A DNA stretch of 64,000 bases, taken from NCBI RefSeq assembly GCF_003626655.1, contig NZ_RBAN01000002.1, positions 992,001 through 1,056,000 on the forward strand, written 5' to 3'. Positions 7,357-16,292 of this stretch are shown in pieces. Source of the DNA: Micromonospora costi (lineage in GTDB: Bacteria > Actinomycetota > Actinomycetes > Mycobacteriales > Micromonosporaceae). Position numbers and translations under genes: made by a program. The notes under the pieces were generated by a model that worked only from the letters and a program-made list of their open reading frames with translations, was not told the origin of the DNA and did not search any database. The stretch's first letter is position 1. Each line of letters starts with the position of its first letter.

Positions 7357-9129
7357 TTAGCGGGTTGTCACGGTGCGACCGTTGGCGCCGGAGGTGACCG
7401 GCTCCTTCGGGTTGGCGATCTGGCTGGCGGGGACGTCGGCGAGGCTCGCCTGGTACTCGTCGCGGTGCTTGAACCAGCGGCGGACGGTGCTCTCGTTAGA
7501 GCCGGCCGCCTTGGCGACGTCGATCCACGTCGCGGTCGGGTTGGCGTCGCGGTACGCGAACGCGGCCTTCTGGGCGTCGCTCCACGGTGGGCGGCGCGGT
7601 GACCGGTCCGGCGTCGCCCCGCCAGGGCGCGGCGGCGTCACGCCGTCACGGCTGGCAGGCGTCACAGCGTCACGGGCCGGCGTCGTCACCGACGTCACGG
7701 CGTCGGCGCGGGCCTTCGCCACGGCGGCGTCACGCTCGGCCGTCATCCGCTCCACCATGGCGGCCAGGTCGGCGGCGTGGCGGGCGTCGCGGTCGTCGAG
7801 CTGCCGGCGCAGCCCGTCGGCCTCATCCCGCGCCATCGCCGCCAGAGCGGCCTGCCGGCCGGCCTCCCGGTTCGCGTCGCGGAGCTGCACCCGCAGCCCG
7901 TCGGCTTCAGCGATCATCCCGACTACGCTCTGCCGGGCGGCGGCGGCCTCGGAGCGGGCGCGGGCAGCGTCGGCCTCGGCCACCTGCGCACGCTCCTCGG
8001 CGGACCGCAGCGCGCGGCCGGCCTGGTCGAGTTCCCGCGACGCGGTCTCGAACAGGGCGGTCGTGTCGGCCAGCTCGACGCGCACGGCGTCCAGCTCGGC
8101 GCGGACGGCGACGAGTTCGGCGCGCACGGCCTCGACTTTCGCGGCGGCGGCGGCCTTCTCGGCGGCGAGCGCATCGGCGTGCCGCTGTTGCTCCTCGGCC
8201 AAGGCGGCAGCGGCCTGCTTCGCCTGGTCGGCGATCTTCGCGGTGAGCTGCCGCAGCCTCAGCCACGGCCACAGCCGAGCCCGACCGGCGGCCGGCAGGC
8301 CGGCGGCGGGCACGTCGACCCGGTAGCGGGCGATCCGCTTCGCGCGGCGCACGGTTTCGAGGTGAGCCAGCGCGTGACGGACCGATGCGTACCGGGCGGT
8401 CTGCTCCGGGCCCGCGTTGGCCCGCAGCGGGAGCGGCGGATGGTTCTGCCAGGCGAGCCACGCGGCGGCCGTGTCGGCAGGCGAGGTGATCCAGCGCAGG
8501 CCGAAGGTGGGGTTGACGCGGACGACGCGCGGGCCGCCAACCTCGCCCATGAGCCCGAGGATGATGTGCAGGAGCAGCATCCCGAGCAGGGACAGCAGCC
8601 CCAGGTAGAAGCCACCCGCGTTCGACCCGTCGGCGCTGCCTGCCTCGTGGTCGAAGTTGATCGCCGCTGAGGCGATCGTCGCGATCCACACGACCCGGTA
8701 GGCCGCGTCGGCGGGCTTCTGCTTCTTGACGGCGGCGAGGGTGAGCAGGGCGCAGGCGATGGCGACACCGTCGAGGGTCAGCGGGACGAGGTATTCCCAG
8801 CCGTCGTTCCAGTGCAGCGTGTCCCGGCCGAAGGCGACGAGTCCCTTGAAGCTGCCGGCGAGGACGGCGATGAGGAAGGCGATGGTGGCGGCGATAGCGG
8901 CGGCGAAGAGGCCGCTGCTGCTCTTGCCAGCGTCACGGCGCCGTACCGCGATGACGGCGAGCGTGCCGATGAGCAGCAGTTGGGCAGCGACGGCGGTGAG
9001 CCACAGCCAGGTGGGGACGGCGTCGAGTGCCGTGGCGATGCCGTCGAGCACGGTCCGCCAGATCGGGTTGTCGGCCGCGAGGGCGGCGGTGGGCCCCGGG
9101 CTGGTGGTGTGCTCGACGGTCATCGTCAC
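7357..9129 (-). CDS. DUF2637-type membrane protein with coiled coil and C-terminal HTH-like region
   Basis: About 590 residues. The first 210 hold four to five hydrophobic segments with the WLTAVAAQL / HWNDGWEYLVPLTLDGVAIA / INFDHEAG pattern of DUF2637 proteins, often called spread or transfer proteins in actinomycete plasmids. A long Ala-rich coiled coil spans about residues 290-480. The C-terminus (PPWSDAQKAAFAYRDANPTA, then SNESTVRRWFKHRDEY) looks like a helix-turn-helix that could bind DNA. GTG 9129 has GGAGG at 7 nt; ATG 9123 is an alternative. It is the first gene of the transfer operon. The membrane, coil and DNA-binding layout suggests a tether between the pump and DNA, which is an inference. 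Confidence 0.85.
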   Translation of the reverse strand: MTMTVEHTTSPGPTAALAADNPIWRTVLDGIATALDAVPTWLWLTAVAAQLLLIGTLAVIAVRRRDAGKSSSGLFAAAIAATIAFLIAVLAGSFKGLVAFGRDTLHWNDGWEYLVPLTLDGVAIACALLTLAAVKKQKPADAAYRVVWIATIASAAINFDHEAGSADGSNAGGFYLGLLSLLGMLLLHIILGLMGEVGGPRVVRVNPTFGLRWITSPADTAAAWLAWQNHPPLPLRANAGPEQTARYASVRHALAHLETVRRAKRIARYRVDVPAAGLPAAGRARLWPWLRLRQLTAKIADQAKQAAAALAEEQQRHADALAAEKAAAAAKVEAVRAELVAVRAELDAVRVELADTTALFETASRELDQAGRALRSAEERAQVAEADAARARSEAAAARQSVVGMIAEADGLRVQLRDANREAGRQAALAAMARDEADGLRRQLDDRDARHAADLAAMVERMTAERDAAVAKARADAVTSVTTPARDAVTPASRDGVTPPRPGGATPDRSPRRPPWSDAQKAAFAYRDANPTATWIDVAKAAGSNESTVRRWFKHRDEYQASLADVPASQIANPKEPVTSGANGRTVTTR

Positions 9130-9196
9130 GGGCGTTCCTCCCCTGGTCCGCTGTGTGCGTTCACGCTTCGGAGCGCGTCCGGTACAGTCTGCCACA

Positions 9197-9338
9197 AGTA
9201 TTGGAGGTTTTGGAGGTTAGGGAGGTGCTGCATGTCTTGGAGGTTCATTCACAACCGTCTCCGGTCTGCCTGCTCCCACCCCTCCCCTGCGTCTGCAAAA
9301 CTGTGGTGACCTTGGAGGTTTTGCAGACGGGGGAACCG
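9197..9338. promoter_or_regulatory. Divergent control region with TTGGAGGTT repeats and an 11-bp inverted repeat
   Basis: Four TTGGAGGTT-like repeats occur at about 9203, 9212, 9237 and 9311. A perfect inverted repeat has arms GTCTGCAAAAC at 9291-9301 and GTTTTGCAGAC at 9318-9328, with 16 nt between. The region separates the transfer operon from the small HTH gene at 9339 and is a likely binding site for that HTH protein, though this is unproven. Confidence 0.6.
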
Positions 9339-9536
9339 GTGCCCGAGGGCAGGTGGATGAGGATCGGCGAAGTCGCCGAGGCCCTGGGCGTCTCCGTCGG
9401 CACCGCCCGCAACTACTTCGACGCCGGAGCGTTTCGCAAGGACAAGACTCGTCGCCTGGCACACGGCGACCGCCGCGTCCGGTCCGAAGAGGTCGACCGC
9501 TACCTACGCGAGCTGGACGAGCAGCGCGGCGAGTAG
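9339..9536 (+). CDS. Small MerR/excisionase-type HTH protein
   Basis: About 65 residues. MRIGEVAEALGVSVGTARNY is a clear helix-turn-helix of the MerR/AlpA/excisionase kind, followed by a basic wing (RKDKTRRLAHGDRRV) and RSEEVDRYLRELDE. Proteins of this size act as excisionases or repressors of element genes. GTG 9339 follows GGGGGA at about 5 nt; ATG 9357 is the alternative. It is divergent from the transfer operon across a region rich in direct and inverted repeats, so control of transfer genes is the likeliest role. Confidence 0.75.
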   Translation: MPEGRWMRIGEVAEALGVSVGTARNYFDAGAFRKDKTRRLAHGDRRVRSEEVDRYLRELDEQRGE

Positions 9537-9595
9537 TGCCCCCGCGCGCTTCGCGGCGGTCTCCTTGTCGCGGTCGCGTTCTACGCTCCGCCACC

Positions 9596-10051
9596 ATGGA
9601 CACACACACTGTCGACCGCCGGGCGCGGTCCGCACGCCGCTTCGCCCACCGCGCCACCATCGCCGCCTGGGCGTTCTCGATCCCAGTCACCATCTTCGGC
9701 ACGCTCGCCTGGGCGCCGAAAGCCACCTTTGACGACTGGTGGTTCAACGCCATCCTGCTCTCGATGGTGCTGTTCCCCCAGGGGATCGCCGCCGGCCTCC
9801 CCCATCACCGGCCGCTCCGGCTGCCCGACATCGCCCTCACGGCCGCGGCGATCGTGCTGATCCTGCTGGTGCTCGCCGGGTACGCCAACGTCGTCGTCAC
9901 GTGGGCTGAGGCTGCCGGGGCGGGGCTCGGCGACGGCGCCGGCCGGCTGGAGCTGGCGGTGATGGTCGCGGTGCCGCCCGGGGGCGGTGCGTGGGCGGCG
10001 GGCCTGCTCGCCCGTGACCGGTGGCGGCAAGCTGTCGGCGACGATGAGTAG
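9596..10051 (+). CDS. Membrane protein with three to four TM segments
   Basis: A 151-residue protein with hydrophobic segments around residues 22-40, 50-70, 82-100 and 118-140. The N-terminus is basic (TVDRRARSARRFAHRA). TTGTCG and TACGCT lie 35 and 10 nt upstream of ATG 9596, which suggests a leaderless transcript. No family recognised. It is followed after 9 nt by another small gene on the same strand, so the two may be co-transcribed. Confidence 0.7.
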   Translation: MDTHTVDRRARSARRFAHRATIAAWAFSIPVTIFGTLAWAPKATFDDWWFNAILLSMVLFPQGIAAGLPHHRPLRLPDIALTAAAIVLILLVLAGYANVVVTWAEAAGAGLGDGAGRLELAVMVAVPPGGGAWAAGLLARDRWRQAVGDDE

Positions 10052-10060
10052 GCTCGGAAT

Positions 10061-10261
10061 GTGAACGTGCTGCTCAGCGGGGGTCCCGGCCACGGCCAGG
10101 TCGTGGAAACGGCCGGCGGGGAGACGCTGCTGTGGCGGGCCTGCCTGTACGAGCGCACCGGCGAGACGGGCCGCGCCCGCCGCGAGGAGATGCGCGTGTA
10201 CGCGCACCGGCAGGACTGCTGCGAGCCGTACGGGCGCGGCGCCGAGGACGGCTGCGAGTAG
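10061..10261 (+). CDS. Small hypothetical protein (LLSGGPGHGQVV type)
   Basis: A 66-residue protein beginning MNVLLSGGPGHGQVVETAGG, a pattern common in short phage and element proteins of actinomycetes. It ends with a Cys-containing segment (QDCCEPYGRGAEDGCE). GTG 10061 lies 9 nt after the preceding stop, without an obvious SD. Function unknown. Confidence 0.65.
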   Translation: MNVLLSGGPGHGQVVETAGGETLLWRACLYERTGETGRARREEMRVYAHRQDCCEPYGRGAEDGCE

Positions 10262-10381
10262 CCGCCGGCCGGTCCGAGTGGCCCCGCCACCAGGCCGGGC
10301 TCTCGTCGGGTGCACGACACGTCACCGTCCGTTCGGATGGTGTTCAGTCTTGAACCGGCTGGCCACACTCAGCGCGTGGGC

Positions 10382-10882
10382 ATGTATCAGCGACCCGTGA
10401 GCGGCAAGCAGTGGGCGGCGATCATCCTGGGGCTGGCGCTGTTGTGCAGCTGTGGCGGCATCGCCTCCGCCCTCGATGACGGCAGCGGGGACAAGAAGCC
10501 GTCGGCGAGCACGTCGACAGACGCCAACCGGCTGAGCGATCCGGTCGATGGGCTTGGCCCCACCTCGGCCAGCCCCGCCGCCACGTCGGCCGCCCCGGCT
10601 CCCACCTCGGCGAAGCCGACGCCCTCGCGGTCGGCCAGCCCGCGGCCGACGGTCAAGCGCACCAGCAGCCCGACGCCCACCGCCAAGCGGACCAGCAGCC
10701 CGAAGCCGACGACGAAGCGCACCACCAGCGCGCCGCGGACCACCGCGCCGAGCATCAAGACGGGCGTTCACCCGGGGGCGTTCTGCAAGCCGGCCGGCGC
10801 GATGGGGCGTACCAGCACCGGCAAGCTCATGACGTGCAAGCGCACTGCGGACGATGAGCGCCTGCGGTGGCGGGCGGCCTGA
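10382..10882 (+). CDS. Secreted or lipid-anchored Ser/Thr/Pro-rich protein
   Basis: About 166 residues. A signal-like N-terminus (KQWAAIILGLALLCSCGG) contains a possible lipobox, LLCSC. It is followed by about 90 residues of Thr/Ser/Pro/Lys repeats (TSSPTPTAKR type) and a compact C-terminal segment with two Cys (GAFCKPAGAMGRTSTGKLMT). This layout of signal, wall-spanning linker and short Cys domain is common in actinomycete surface proteins. GTG 10376 is an alternative start. Function unknown. Confidence 0.75.
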   Translation: MYQRPVSGKQWAAIILGLALLCSCGGIASALDDGSGDKKPSASTSTDANRLSDPVDGLGPTSASPAATSAAPAPTSAKPTPSRSASPRPTVKRTSSPTPTAKRTSSPKPTTKRTTSAPRTTAPSIKTGVHPGAFCKPAGAMGRTSTGKLMTCKRTADDERLRWRAA

Positions 10883-10963
10883 CGGCGGCGTGGAACGGAT
10901 GCGAGTAGCCGAGCCGGCGCGGGCGACCAACGCCGCCCGCGCCGTCACCGGTGTCGCCACCGG

Positions 10964-11164
10964 TCAGTCGAGGACTTCGTGGGCGGCGACGAGCACCGTA
11001 GCGCCCGCACCGATGGCGGCGAGCGGTCCCCCGACGAGATAGCCGACGATGGCGGCGGCGGCGGTGACCATCGCGATGATGGCCCAGCGCTGCGGCAGCC
11101 GTGGCGGCTCTGCCGACTGCCGCGCCTGGTCAGCCTGCGGCGGAGGTGGAAGTAGTCTGGACAC
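10964..11164 (-). CDS. Small membrane protein
   Basis: A 66-residue protein with two hydrophobic segments (WAIIAMVTAAAAIVGYLVG and IGAGATVLVAAHEVL) after a Pro-rich cytoplasmic N-terminus. GTG 11164 has AAGGAGAG about 6 nt upstream. The gene is isolated and convergent with the secreted protein gene. No family recognised. Confidence 0.6.
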   Translation of the reverse strand: MSRLLPPPPQADQARQSAEPPRLPQRWAIIAMVTAAAAIVGYLVGGPLAAIGAGATVLVAAHEVLD

Positions 11165-11523
11165 GCGGAACTCTCCTTGGTCGAACACACGAGGCTGGTC
11201 CGCACCGCGGCCTCCGGGGGCTCAGCCCGGGGGCCGTCCGCGGTACCGACGGACGGCTGTCGCAGTGCGGCGTGCGGCGAGGTTGGTCCGGCTGGTTGTC
11301 GGTCCCTGCCACGGCCGGGGCGGTGATCGCCCGGCTGATGTTCATAGAAGCGCGGACAGTGCGGCCGGCCAAGTGGATCAGGTACCATGGTCAACACGTT
11401 CTGGTCCGCCCGAACGTACAACTCAGATCCGAAGACGCGGAGATGGCGCTACAGACGGATCAAAACGTTCAGCACATAACCTCCGAACGCCCGGGCGCTG
11501 GCCTCTGCAAGGGCAGGTTGACC
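11165..11523. other. Non-coding stretch
   Basis: About 360 bp between a minus-strand membrane protein and the gene at 11524. No convincing coding frame, tRNA or hairpin was seen. Composition falls towards the right end, near 11450-11480, where a promoter for the next gene is likely. The next gene could start upstream of 11524, since its frame stays open through this stretch. Confidence 0.4.
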
Positions 11524-12549
11524 ATGGCCACGACCATCCTTTTCGACCCGACCAAGCCGCCGTCCCCAGCGGGCCGCAAAGAACTGGACCGCCGCCTCCG
11601 CCGCCTCTACGAGGCGGAGAAGTCCTATGACACTGCTAAGGCGAACATGGCCAAACTCGCCAAGAGCAGCATCGCCGGCAGCCCTGTCGCAGATGGAGAG
11701 GTGTGGGTCCGCGACGCATTCGTCTTCCGCCGCGACCCGGCTCCGGGTGACGGGTCTGACCGGAAGCTCCCGCCGAAAGAGTTCTGGCCACCGGCCGGCC
11801 GGCTAGTGACCCCGCGCGGGTCAGCGTTGCGGTTCATGCTCATCGCGCTGTTCGAGGCGCAGACACGCACGAAGCCCGGCAGGCGGCCTGACAACCCACG
11901 CCCGTTGCAGGGCGAGGGTGACGAGATTGGTTGGGCGGACCTGCTCGCTACTGACGCGAAGCAGGCCGGGGATGGCCGCTCGTTCATGAGTGTCCCGGCC
12001 AAGAAGGGCCGGCATCTGTTCAGCGCCCTGGACCTGATGCACGCGGAAGACCTGGTGTCGCTGCCGAACGTCGAGGAGCGCAGGGGCAAGCACAAGGGCT
12101 TCCTACTGAACCACGAGGGCGGCAAGCGGATCAGCGGTCCCAACGACCTCTACTTGGTCCCGCACAAGGCGGACAAGACCTACTTCAGACTTCCGCTCGG
12201 GTTGTTCACGCAGGGCTGGATCCATGCGCTGGATGACCGCGATCTGCGGTACCTCCTGATGCTGTGCTACTTCGATCAGGGGCAGCCGGACGGATTCCAG
12301 GTCATATCGCGGACGCGATACCTGCACATGGCCATCGGGCCGGACACCTACGAGAAGCACATCTGGTTTACACGGTTCGACCTCAACGACGTCACGCTCG
12401 ACGGGGCCCGCCACTTCAACGGCACTGTGGACGACTACGGCAAGGGCGGCAAGGCGATCCCGCACACGCTGAAACTGCTGCGGGAGGGGTTCGATCGCGA
12501 CGGGATGAAGGTCGTCACGACCGCGATCGAGCAGCAGTTGGCCCGCTAG
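11524..12549 (+). CDS. Hypothetical protein, possible DNA-binding or replication factor
   Basis: About 341 residues. A basic N-terminal coiled region (GRKELDRRLRRLYEAEKSYD) precedes a globular domain with GSALRFMLIALFEAQTRT and ADLLATDAKQAG segments and a C-terminal half containing DLRYLLMLCYFDQG and RTRYLHMAIGPDTYEKH. Helix-rich segments resemble winged-helix replication or partition factors, but I could not assign a family. ATG 11524 fits the composition change. No neighbours form an operon with it. Confidence is high that it is a gene and low for its function. Confidence 0.75.
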   Translation: MATTILFDPTKPPSPAGRKELDRRLRRLYEAEKSYDTAKANMAKLAKSSIAGSPVADGEVWVRDAFVFRRDPAPGDGSDRKLPPKEFWPPAGRLVTPRGSALRFMLIALFEAQTRTKPGRRPDNPRPLQGEGDEIGWADLLATDAKQAGDGRSFMSVPAKKGRHLFSALDLMHAEDLVSLPNVEERRGKHKGFLLNHEGGKRISGPNDLYLVPHKADKTYFRLPLGLFTQGWIHALDDRDLRYLLMLCYFDQGQPDGFQVISRTRYLHMAIGPDTYEKHIWFTRFDLNDVTLDGARHFNGTVDDYGKGGKAIPHTLKLLREGFDRDGMKVVTTAIEQQLAR

Positions 12550-12732
12550 CCCACCGGGTCGACCTGTGGCCGCGCTCGCTGCTGCTTCGATACCTGAGTG
12601 CGCCGGTTCGCCCGCTCGGCGCGGTGCAGTCCCGCCGGTGATGACCGCCCAACCCCTGACGCTCCTAGCCCCCTAGCTCCGGCCGCCGCTGGCGTGCCGA
12701 GCCGCACCGAAGACTGAGCTGCCGCCAAAGAG

Positions 12733-13359
12733 CTAGTCGTCCTCCCACAAGGAGTCGACGACCTCCCGGTCGTGAACCGCCTGCGCCTCCTTGACCGCCT
12801 CCCTCTCCTTGGCGAGGGCGGTCAACGCCTCCGCCAGGGCCTCAAATTCGCGGACCTGCTCTCTCTCGCTGTACAGCCACGTTTGGGGCAGGATCAGGCC
12901 CTGCGATCGTTGGGCGTTGTCGTCTTCAATGTTGAAGCCGTGCCGCTTCAAGATTGCCGCCAATGTGTCGCAGCGGCGACCGTGGAGGAACTCGAAGAGC
13001 GCCGAATGGATCTCTCGGCTCTTGACGGGTGAAATCGCCGGCATGACCCACGCGTTGCTCGTGCCGGTCGTAAGCGGCATCGGCCACTTGATCTGATCTG
13101 CCGCCGCTCTGATCTCGGTCGCCAGCTCGGTAGCCTGGTCAAGCAGCTCGGACCGGAACTTCTTGATGCCGTCCTTCCCCAGCGCCTTGGTGACCTCCGG
13201 CTGGGCTTGCGCGGTGCTCTTCGCCCGGCTCTCGACCCGGGCGGGAAGGTCGCGGGCGATGGTGTCGAGCAGTTCCCGCTTGCGGTTGTCTGCCTCGCCG
13301 CTCGCCTGCGACGCCCGCGCACGGGCCTCTCTCAGCCTGCGAGCCGTCTCTTCACTCAT
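12733..13359 (-). CDS. Hypothetical coiled-coil protein
   Basis: About 208 residues with an N-terminal charged coiled coil (EETARRLREARARASQASGE), a central folded domain (MPLTTGTSNAWVMPAISPVK, then LHGRRCDTLAAILKRHGFNI) and a C-terminal coiled coil ending in DREVVDSLWEDD. A TAGCCT hexamer 8 nt upstream of ATG 13359 and the absence of an SD suggest leaderless expression. No family recognised. Confidence 0.7.
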   Translation of the reverse strand: MSEETARRLREARARASQASGEADNRKRELLDTIARDLPARVESRAKSTAQAQPEVTKALGKDGIKKFRSELLDQATELATEIRAAADQIKWPMPLTTGTSNAWVMPAISPVKSREIHSALFEFLHGRRCDTLAAILKRHGFNIEDDNAQRSQGLILPQTWLYSEREQVREFEALAEALTALAKEREAVKEAQAVHDREVVDSLWEDD

Positions 13360-13937
13360 GGCGATCAGGCTAGGGGACGGCACCGACAATGCTCGACTCC
13401 AAACTTGCACTAGAACACGAGATGTCCCTGGCGGATCTCGGGCACCGACGCCCCGAAACACGGACAGTTATGCCGGGTCGGCGTGTCGAGTGACTCATCT
13501 CACATCGCCGACACGCCCGGTTCCGGCTTTCTCCGGTCCGACCTGCGGTTTTGCCAGCAGCCGCCAGTCGAACGCACGTGCGGAGAGGTGCTCAACGCAC
13601 CACTGTGCACTACCCGATCGCACGTGCCGCTCACATCTGCCCTGGATGCGGTGTGGCCTCGCTATACACAAGCGCGGTGCCCCACTAGAGTTTTCCTCCA
13701 GCGGGACACCGCACCAGCATGAATATCCCCGAACCCGAGTTGGGAGCTCGGACGGGACCGACGCGGAGGTGTTGGGAGCACCTTGTGCGTCAGGCACAAC
13801 TTAGCGCTGTGCATCACGCGTTGCCAGTAGGCGACGTCGCATCAGCTGGCTACGGCTGGCAAAGGCGGGAGATCCGCTACGCAGCGTGACGTGCCACCGT
13901 CCGGTGACTCGGGGCGGGACGACCGAAGGGTTGCCCG
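13360..13937. other. Intergenic region with a 9-bp hairpin
   Basis: About 580 bp without a convincing gene; the open frames here are out of character in codon use. One perfect inverted repeat, GGCGTGTCG at 13480-13488 with CGACACGCC at 13509-13517, could be a hairpin. The region separates divergent genes at 13359 (minus) and 13938 (plus), so it must contain both promoters. Confidence 0.5.
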
Positions 13938-14315
13938 ATGGCATCGAACCGTACGTCCGACAGCACCCGGCCCGCGGGGCTCGCCCCCAGCGTCTACTGG
14001 CCCGGCCGCCGAGACGGCGCCGCGGGCGCGGATGACAGCTCCGCGCTCCGCTCCTGCCGCGACAACATCGATGGGCCGCTGTGCGCGCCGGACAACCGCT
14101 GCCCCGCACACCATCTCGGCAGCGACCTTGCCGCGCTCCGGTCACTGCGCGCCCGCGTCAACAATGGCTGGGTGCCCGCGAACGACGCCGAGCTCAGGGC
14201 CTGGGCGGAAGGCTATACGGCCGGCTGGAACCAGGGCTACTTGGACGGCCAGGAGGCTGTGGTGCCGGTCCGCAAGCGCCCGGTTCGCAAGCCGCCATTC
14301 CGCAAGCCGCATTAG
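13938..14315 (+). CDS. Hypothetical protein with Cys motifs and basic tail
   Basis: A 125-residue protein with scattered Cys/His (SCRDNIDGPLCAPDNRCPAHH), a helical segment (ELRAWAEGYTAGWNQGYLDG) and a basic Lys/Arg/Pro tail (VRKRPVRKPPFRKPH), so nucleic-acid binding is possible. It is convergent with the comF-like gene, with the stops 1 nt apart. No family recognised. Confidence 0.6.
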   Translation: MASNRTSDSTRPAGLAPSVYWPGRRDGAAGADDSSALRSCRDNIDGPLCAPDNRCPAHHLGSDLAALRSLRARVNNGWVPANDAELRAWAEGYTAGWNQGYLDGQEAVVPVRKRPVRKPPFRKPH

Positions 14316-14316
14316 G

Positions 14317-15069
14317 TTACCGCCAGGTCTGTCGCGCGAGCGTCAGCCCATACACGGCAGCGGCGCCCGCCGCCTTCAGGCGGCGGGCGACGGCGTTGAG
14401 AGTACTGCCGCTGGTAAACACATCGTCGTAGACCATGATCTCTCTGCCTCTGACACGCTCCGCGTCAGGCACCACCAGGGACTCGAACAGCTGATCGGAC
14501 ACCGCGCGTCGGTCAGCCGCGCTGGACGTGTTCCGCATCTTGTCGGTGGCGCGTGTCTTGATCAGCAACGGCGGGTCGACCACGAACGGCAGCCCTCGTT
14601 CGTCCTGCTCCATGGCCTGCTCAATAGCGAACCGGGCATGGTCGGTGCGGGGATCAGCCCCAGCCGGCAGCAGCGCCGGCATAGGGATGATCGCGTCGAC
14701 ACCGTCGATTTCCTCCATGTTGTCGTACAGGAATCCGAGGATGACGCGGGAGAAGACAGTCCCCCAGGCCCAACGCCCCTTCTTCACCCGCCAGATCATC
14801 TGCTCAAGCTCTCCGCTCTTGAGCGCAATGGAGGCGTTCCACACGAAAGCCCGGTCCGTGGAGCTGCATAACGCGTTGCTGCACACAGCGACGGGGTTAG
14901 TCAGCGCCTGGTCGCACACATCGCAGCGGTGCTCGGGCGGAGGCCGCATCTTGTCATTGGCGCAGCTGTAGCACAGCGCAATAGATCCGGTCTCGAAGAA
15001 GGCACACGACCGGCAGCTTCCGAACCCAGCGGGCTCAGGCCCGCCGATGACGGTTGGAGTTGGGGGCAT
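14317..15069 (-). CDS. ComF-like phosphoribosyltransferase-domain protein
   Basis: A 250-residue protein. The N-terminal part has three pairs of Cys typical of a ComF-type zinc region (CRSC, CYSC, CDVC). The C-terminal half is a phosphoribosyltransferase fold with the PRPP-binding loop EIMVYDDVFTSGSTLNAVAR. It lies 20 nt downstream of a DprA-like gene with no room for a promoter, so the pair forms one operon behind a LexA-type box. ComF and DprA act in DNA uptake in competent bacteria. In a mobile element of a non-competent actinomycete, a role in DNA-damage response, recombination or defence is more plausible, but this is inferred. Confidence 0.85.
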   Translation of the reverse strand: MPPTPTVIGGPEPAGFGSCRSCAFFETGSIALCYSCANDKMRPPPEHRCDVCDQALTNPVAVCSNALCSSTDRAFVWNASIALKSGELEQMIWRVKKGRWAWGTVFSRVILGFLYDNMEEIDGVDAIIPMPALLPAGADPRTDHARFAIEQAMEQDERGLPFVVDPPLLIKTRATDKMRNTSSAADRRAVSDQLFESLVVPDAERVRGREIMVYDDVFTSGSTLNAVARRLKAAGAAAVYGLTLARQTWR

Positions 15070-15089
15070 GAGGGGGGTGGCCTCCGGGG

Positions 15090-16031
15090 TCAGAACTGGA
15101 ATGCGAGCTGCGCCCGTCGGTTGTCCGCGGCGTGAATGCGCTCTGGGGCGGCCAGGAGGCGCACGACGTCATCTACCTCGTCCACCATTACGGCTCCGCG
15201 CTTCTCGACGTACGTCCGCGCCCACTCTTGCGACTCGGTGAGGCTCTTGATGAGGAACACCTTCTTGCCGTGCTCCAGCGCCAGCCGGGCCTGCATCTTG
15301 GCGCCGGAGGTGCTGGACGCCTCGATGACGACGGTGCCCTGCGCGATGCCGGACATGGTGACGTTACGGCGAGGAAAGGTGTAGGTAGCGCCGGGCGCGT
15401 CGGGCCAGAACTGAGAGACCAGCGCACCGTGGGCGGCGATCTCTTCGGCAAGCTGGCGATTCTCTGCTGGGTAGCATTTGCGGATCCCAGTGCCAATTAC
15501 GGCGATGGTGCGACCGCCGGCGTCCAGGGCCGCGCGGTGGGCAGCGGTGTCGATGCCTCGGGCGAGGCCGGACACGACGGTGACGCCCCGCTCTACTAGC
15601 AGCCGTGCCATCTTGCCGGATCGCTTCACACCGTCCGCCGAGGCCCTGCGGGTGCCGACGACGGCCACGCTGCGGAGGTCCGCCTCGTCGAACTGACCTC
15701 GAACAAACAGGAACGGTGGGAGATTGAAGATCAGACGCAGCGTGGTGGGGTAGTCCTCGTCAAGTACGGTGATCAAGCGTGCGTCTATCGCCTGCGCCTT
15801 GTCGATCTCCCGCTGCGCCTCGTCCACCAGAGCCGACCTTTGGGGCAGGGCGTCTCGAATTGCCTCAGCGGCCGCGACAGCTTCGGGCGAGCTCTCGGTC
15901 ACCTCGCCGTGCAGCAGGCGGGCCAGCCCGCCGAGGCGTTGCGCCTCGCGTGCCAGCAGGTACCAGTTGACCTTTGGGATCTTGCACAGCGCCAGAAGCG
16001 CTACGCGATCCTCGTTCGCGGGGGGGGTCAT
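15090..16031 (-). CDS. dprA: DprA/Smf-family protein
   Basis: A 313-residue protein. An N-terminal helical region is followed by the Rossmann-like DprA core with SVAVVGTRRASADG, VVSGLARGIDTAAHRAAL, TIAVIGTGIRKCYPAENR and SGAKMQARLALEHGKKVF. DprA loads RecA on single-stranded DNA; Smf-fold proteins also occur in phage-defence cassettes. Here the gene has been captured by a mobile element together with a ComF-like partner. ATG 16031 follows AGGAG at 9 nt. A LexA-like palindrome lies 17 nt upstream of the start, so induction by DNA damage is likely. The chromosome presumably carries its own dprA, so this copy is specialised. Confidence 0.85.
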   Translation of the reverse strand: MTPPANEDRVALLALCKIPKVNWYLLAREAQRLGGLARLLHGEVTESSPEAVAAAEAIRDALPQRSALVDEAQREIDKAQAIDARLITVLDEDYPTTLRLIFNLPPFLFVRGQFDEADLRSVAVVGTRRASADGVKRSGKMARLLVERGVTVVSGLARGIDTAAHRAALDAGGRTIAVIGTGIRKCYPAENRQLAEEIAAHGALVSQFWPDAPGATYTFPRRNVTMSGIAQGTVVIEASSTSGAKMQARLALEHGKKVFLIKSLTESQEWARTYVEKRGAVMVDEVDDVVRLLAAPERIHAADNRRAQLAFQF

Positions 16032-16047
16032 CGCATTCTACTCCTGT

Positions 16048-16063
16048 TCGATCGTATGTTCGA
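16048..16063 (-). promoter_or_regulatory. Candidate LexA (SOS) box of the dprA-comF operon
   Basis: The sequence TCGAACATACGATCGA (minus strand) matches the actinobacterial SOS consensus TCGAAC-N4-GTTCGA at 11 of 12 fixed positions. It ends 17 nt before the dprA start codon, with the SD between, where a repressor would block transcription. Confidence 0.7.
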
Positions 16064-16292
16064 ATGCGAGTAACGTTGTATCAGGCGAGTGTGACAGAGA
16101 CTCGGGCACCGTACGTAGGCCCTGTATCCGAATTGAGTCCGCCGCAACCCGTTCGGCCCGTATCCAGGTGCCTCTGACGCTCGTTGGCAAGGCCGCAGGC
16201 CAGAGTTTGATTACCCGGGCGTAGGCAGGTCATTGCGGGGTGTACAACGAGCAACCTCCGGGACCGATACCGGTCCGCATCTATCAAGTTCG

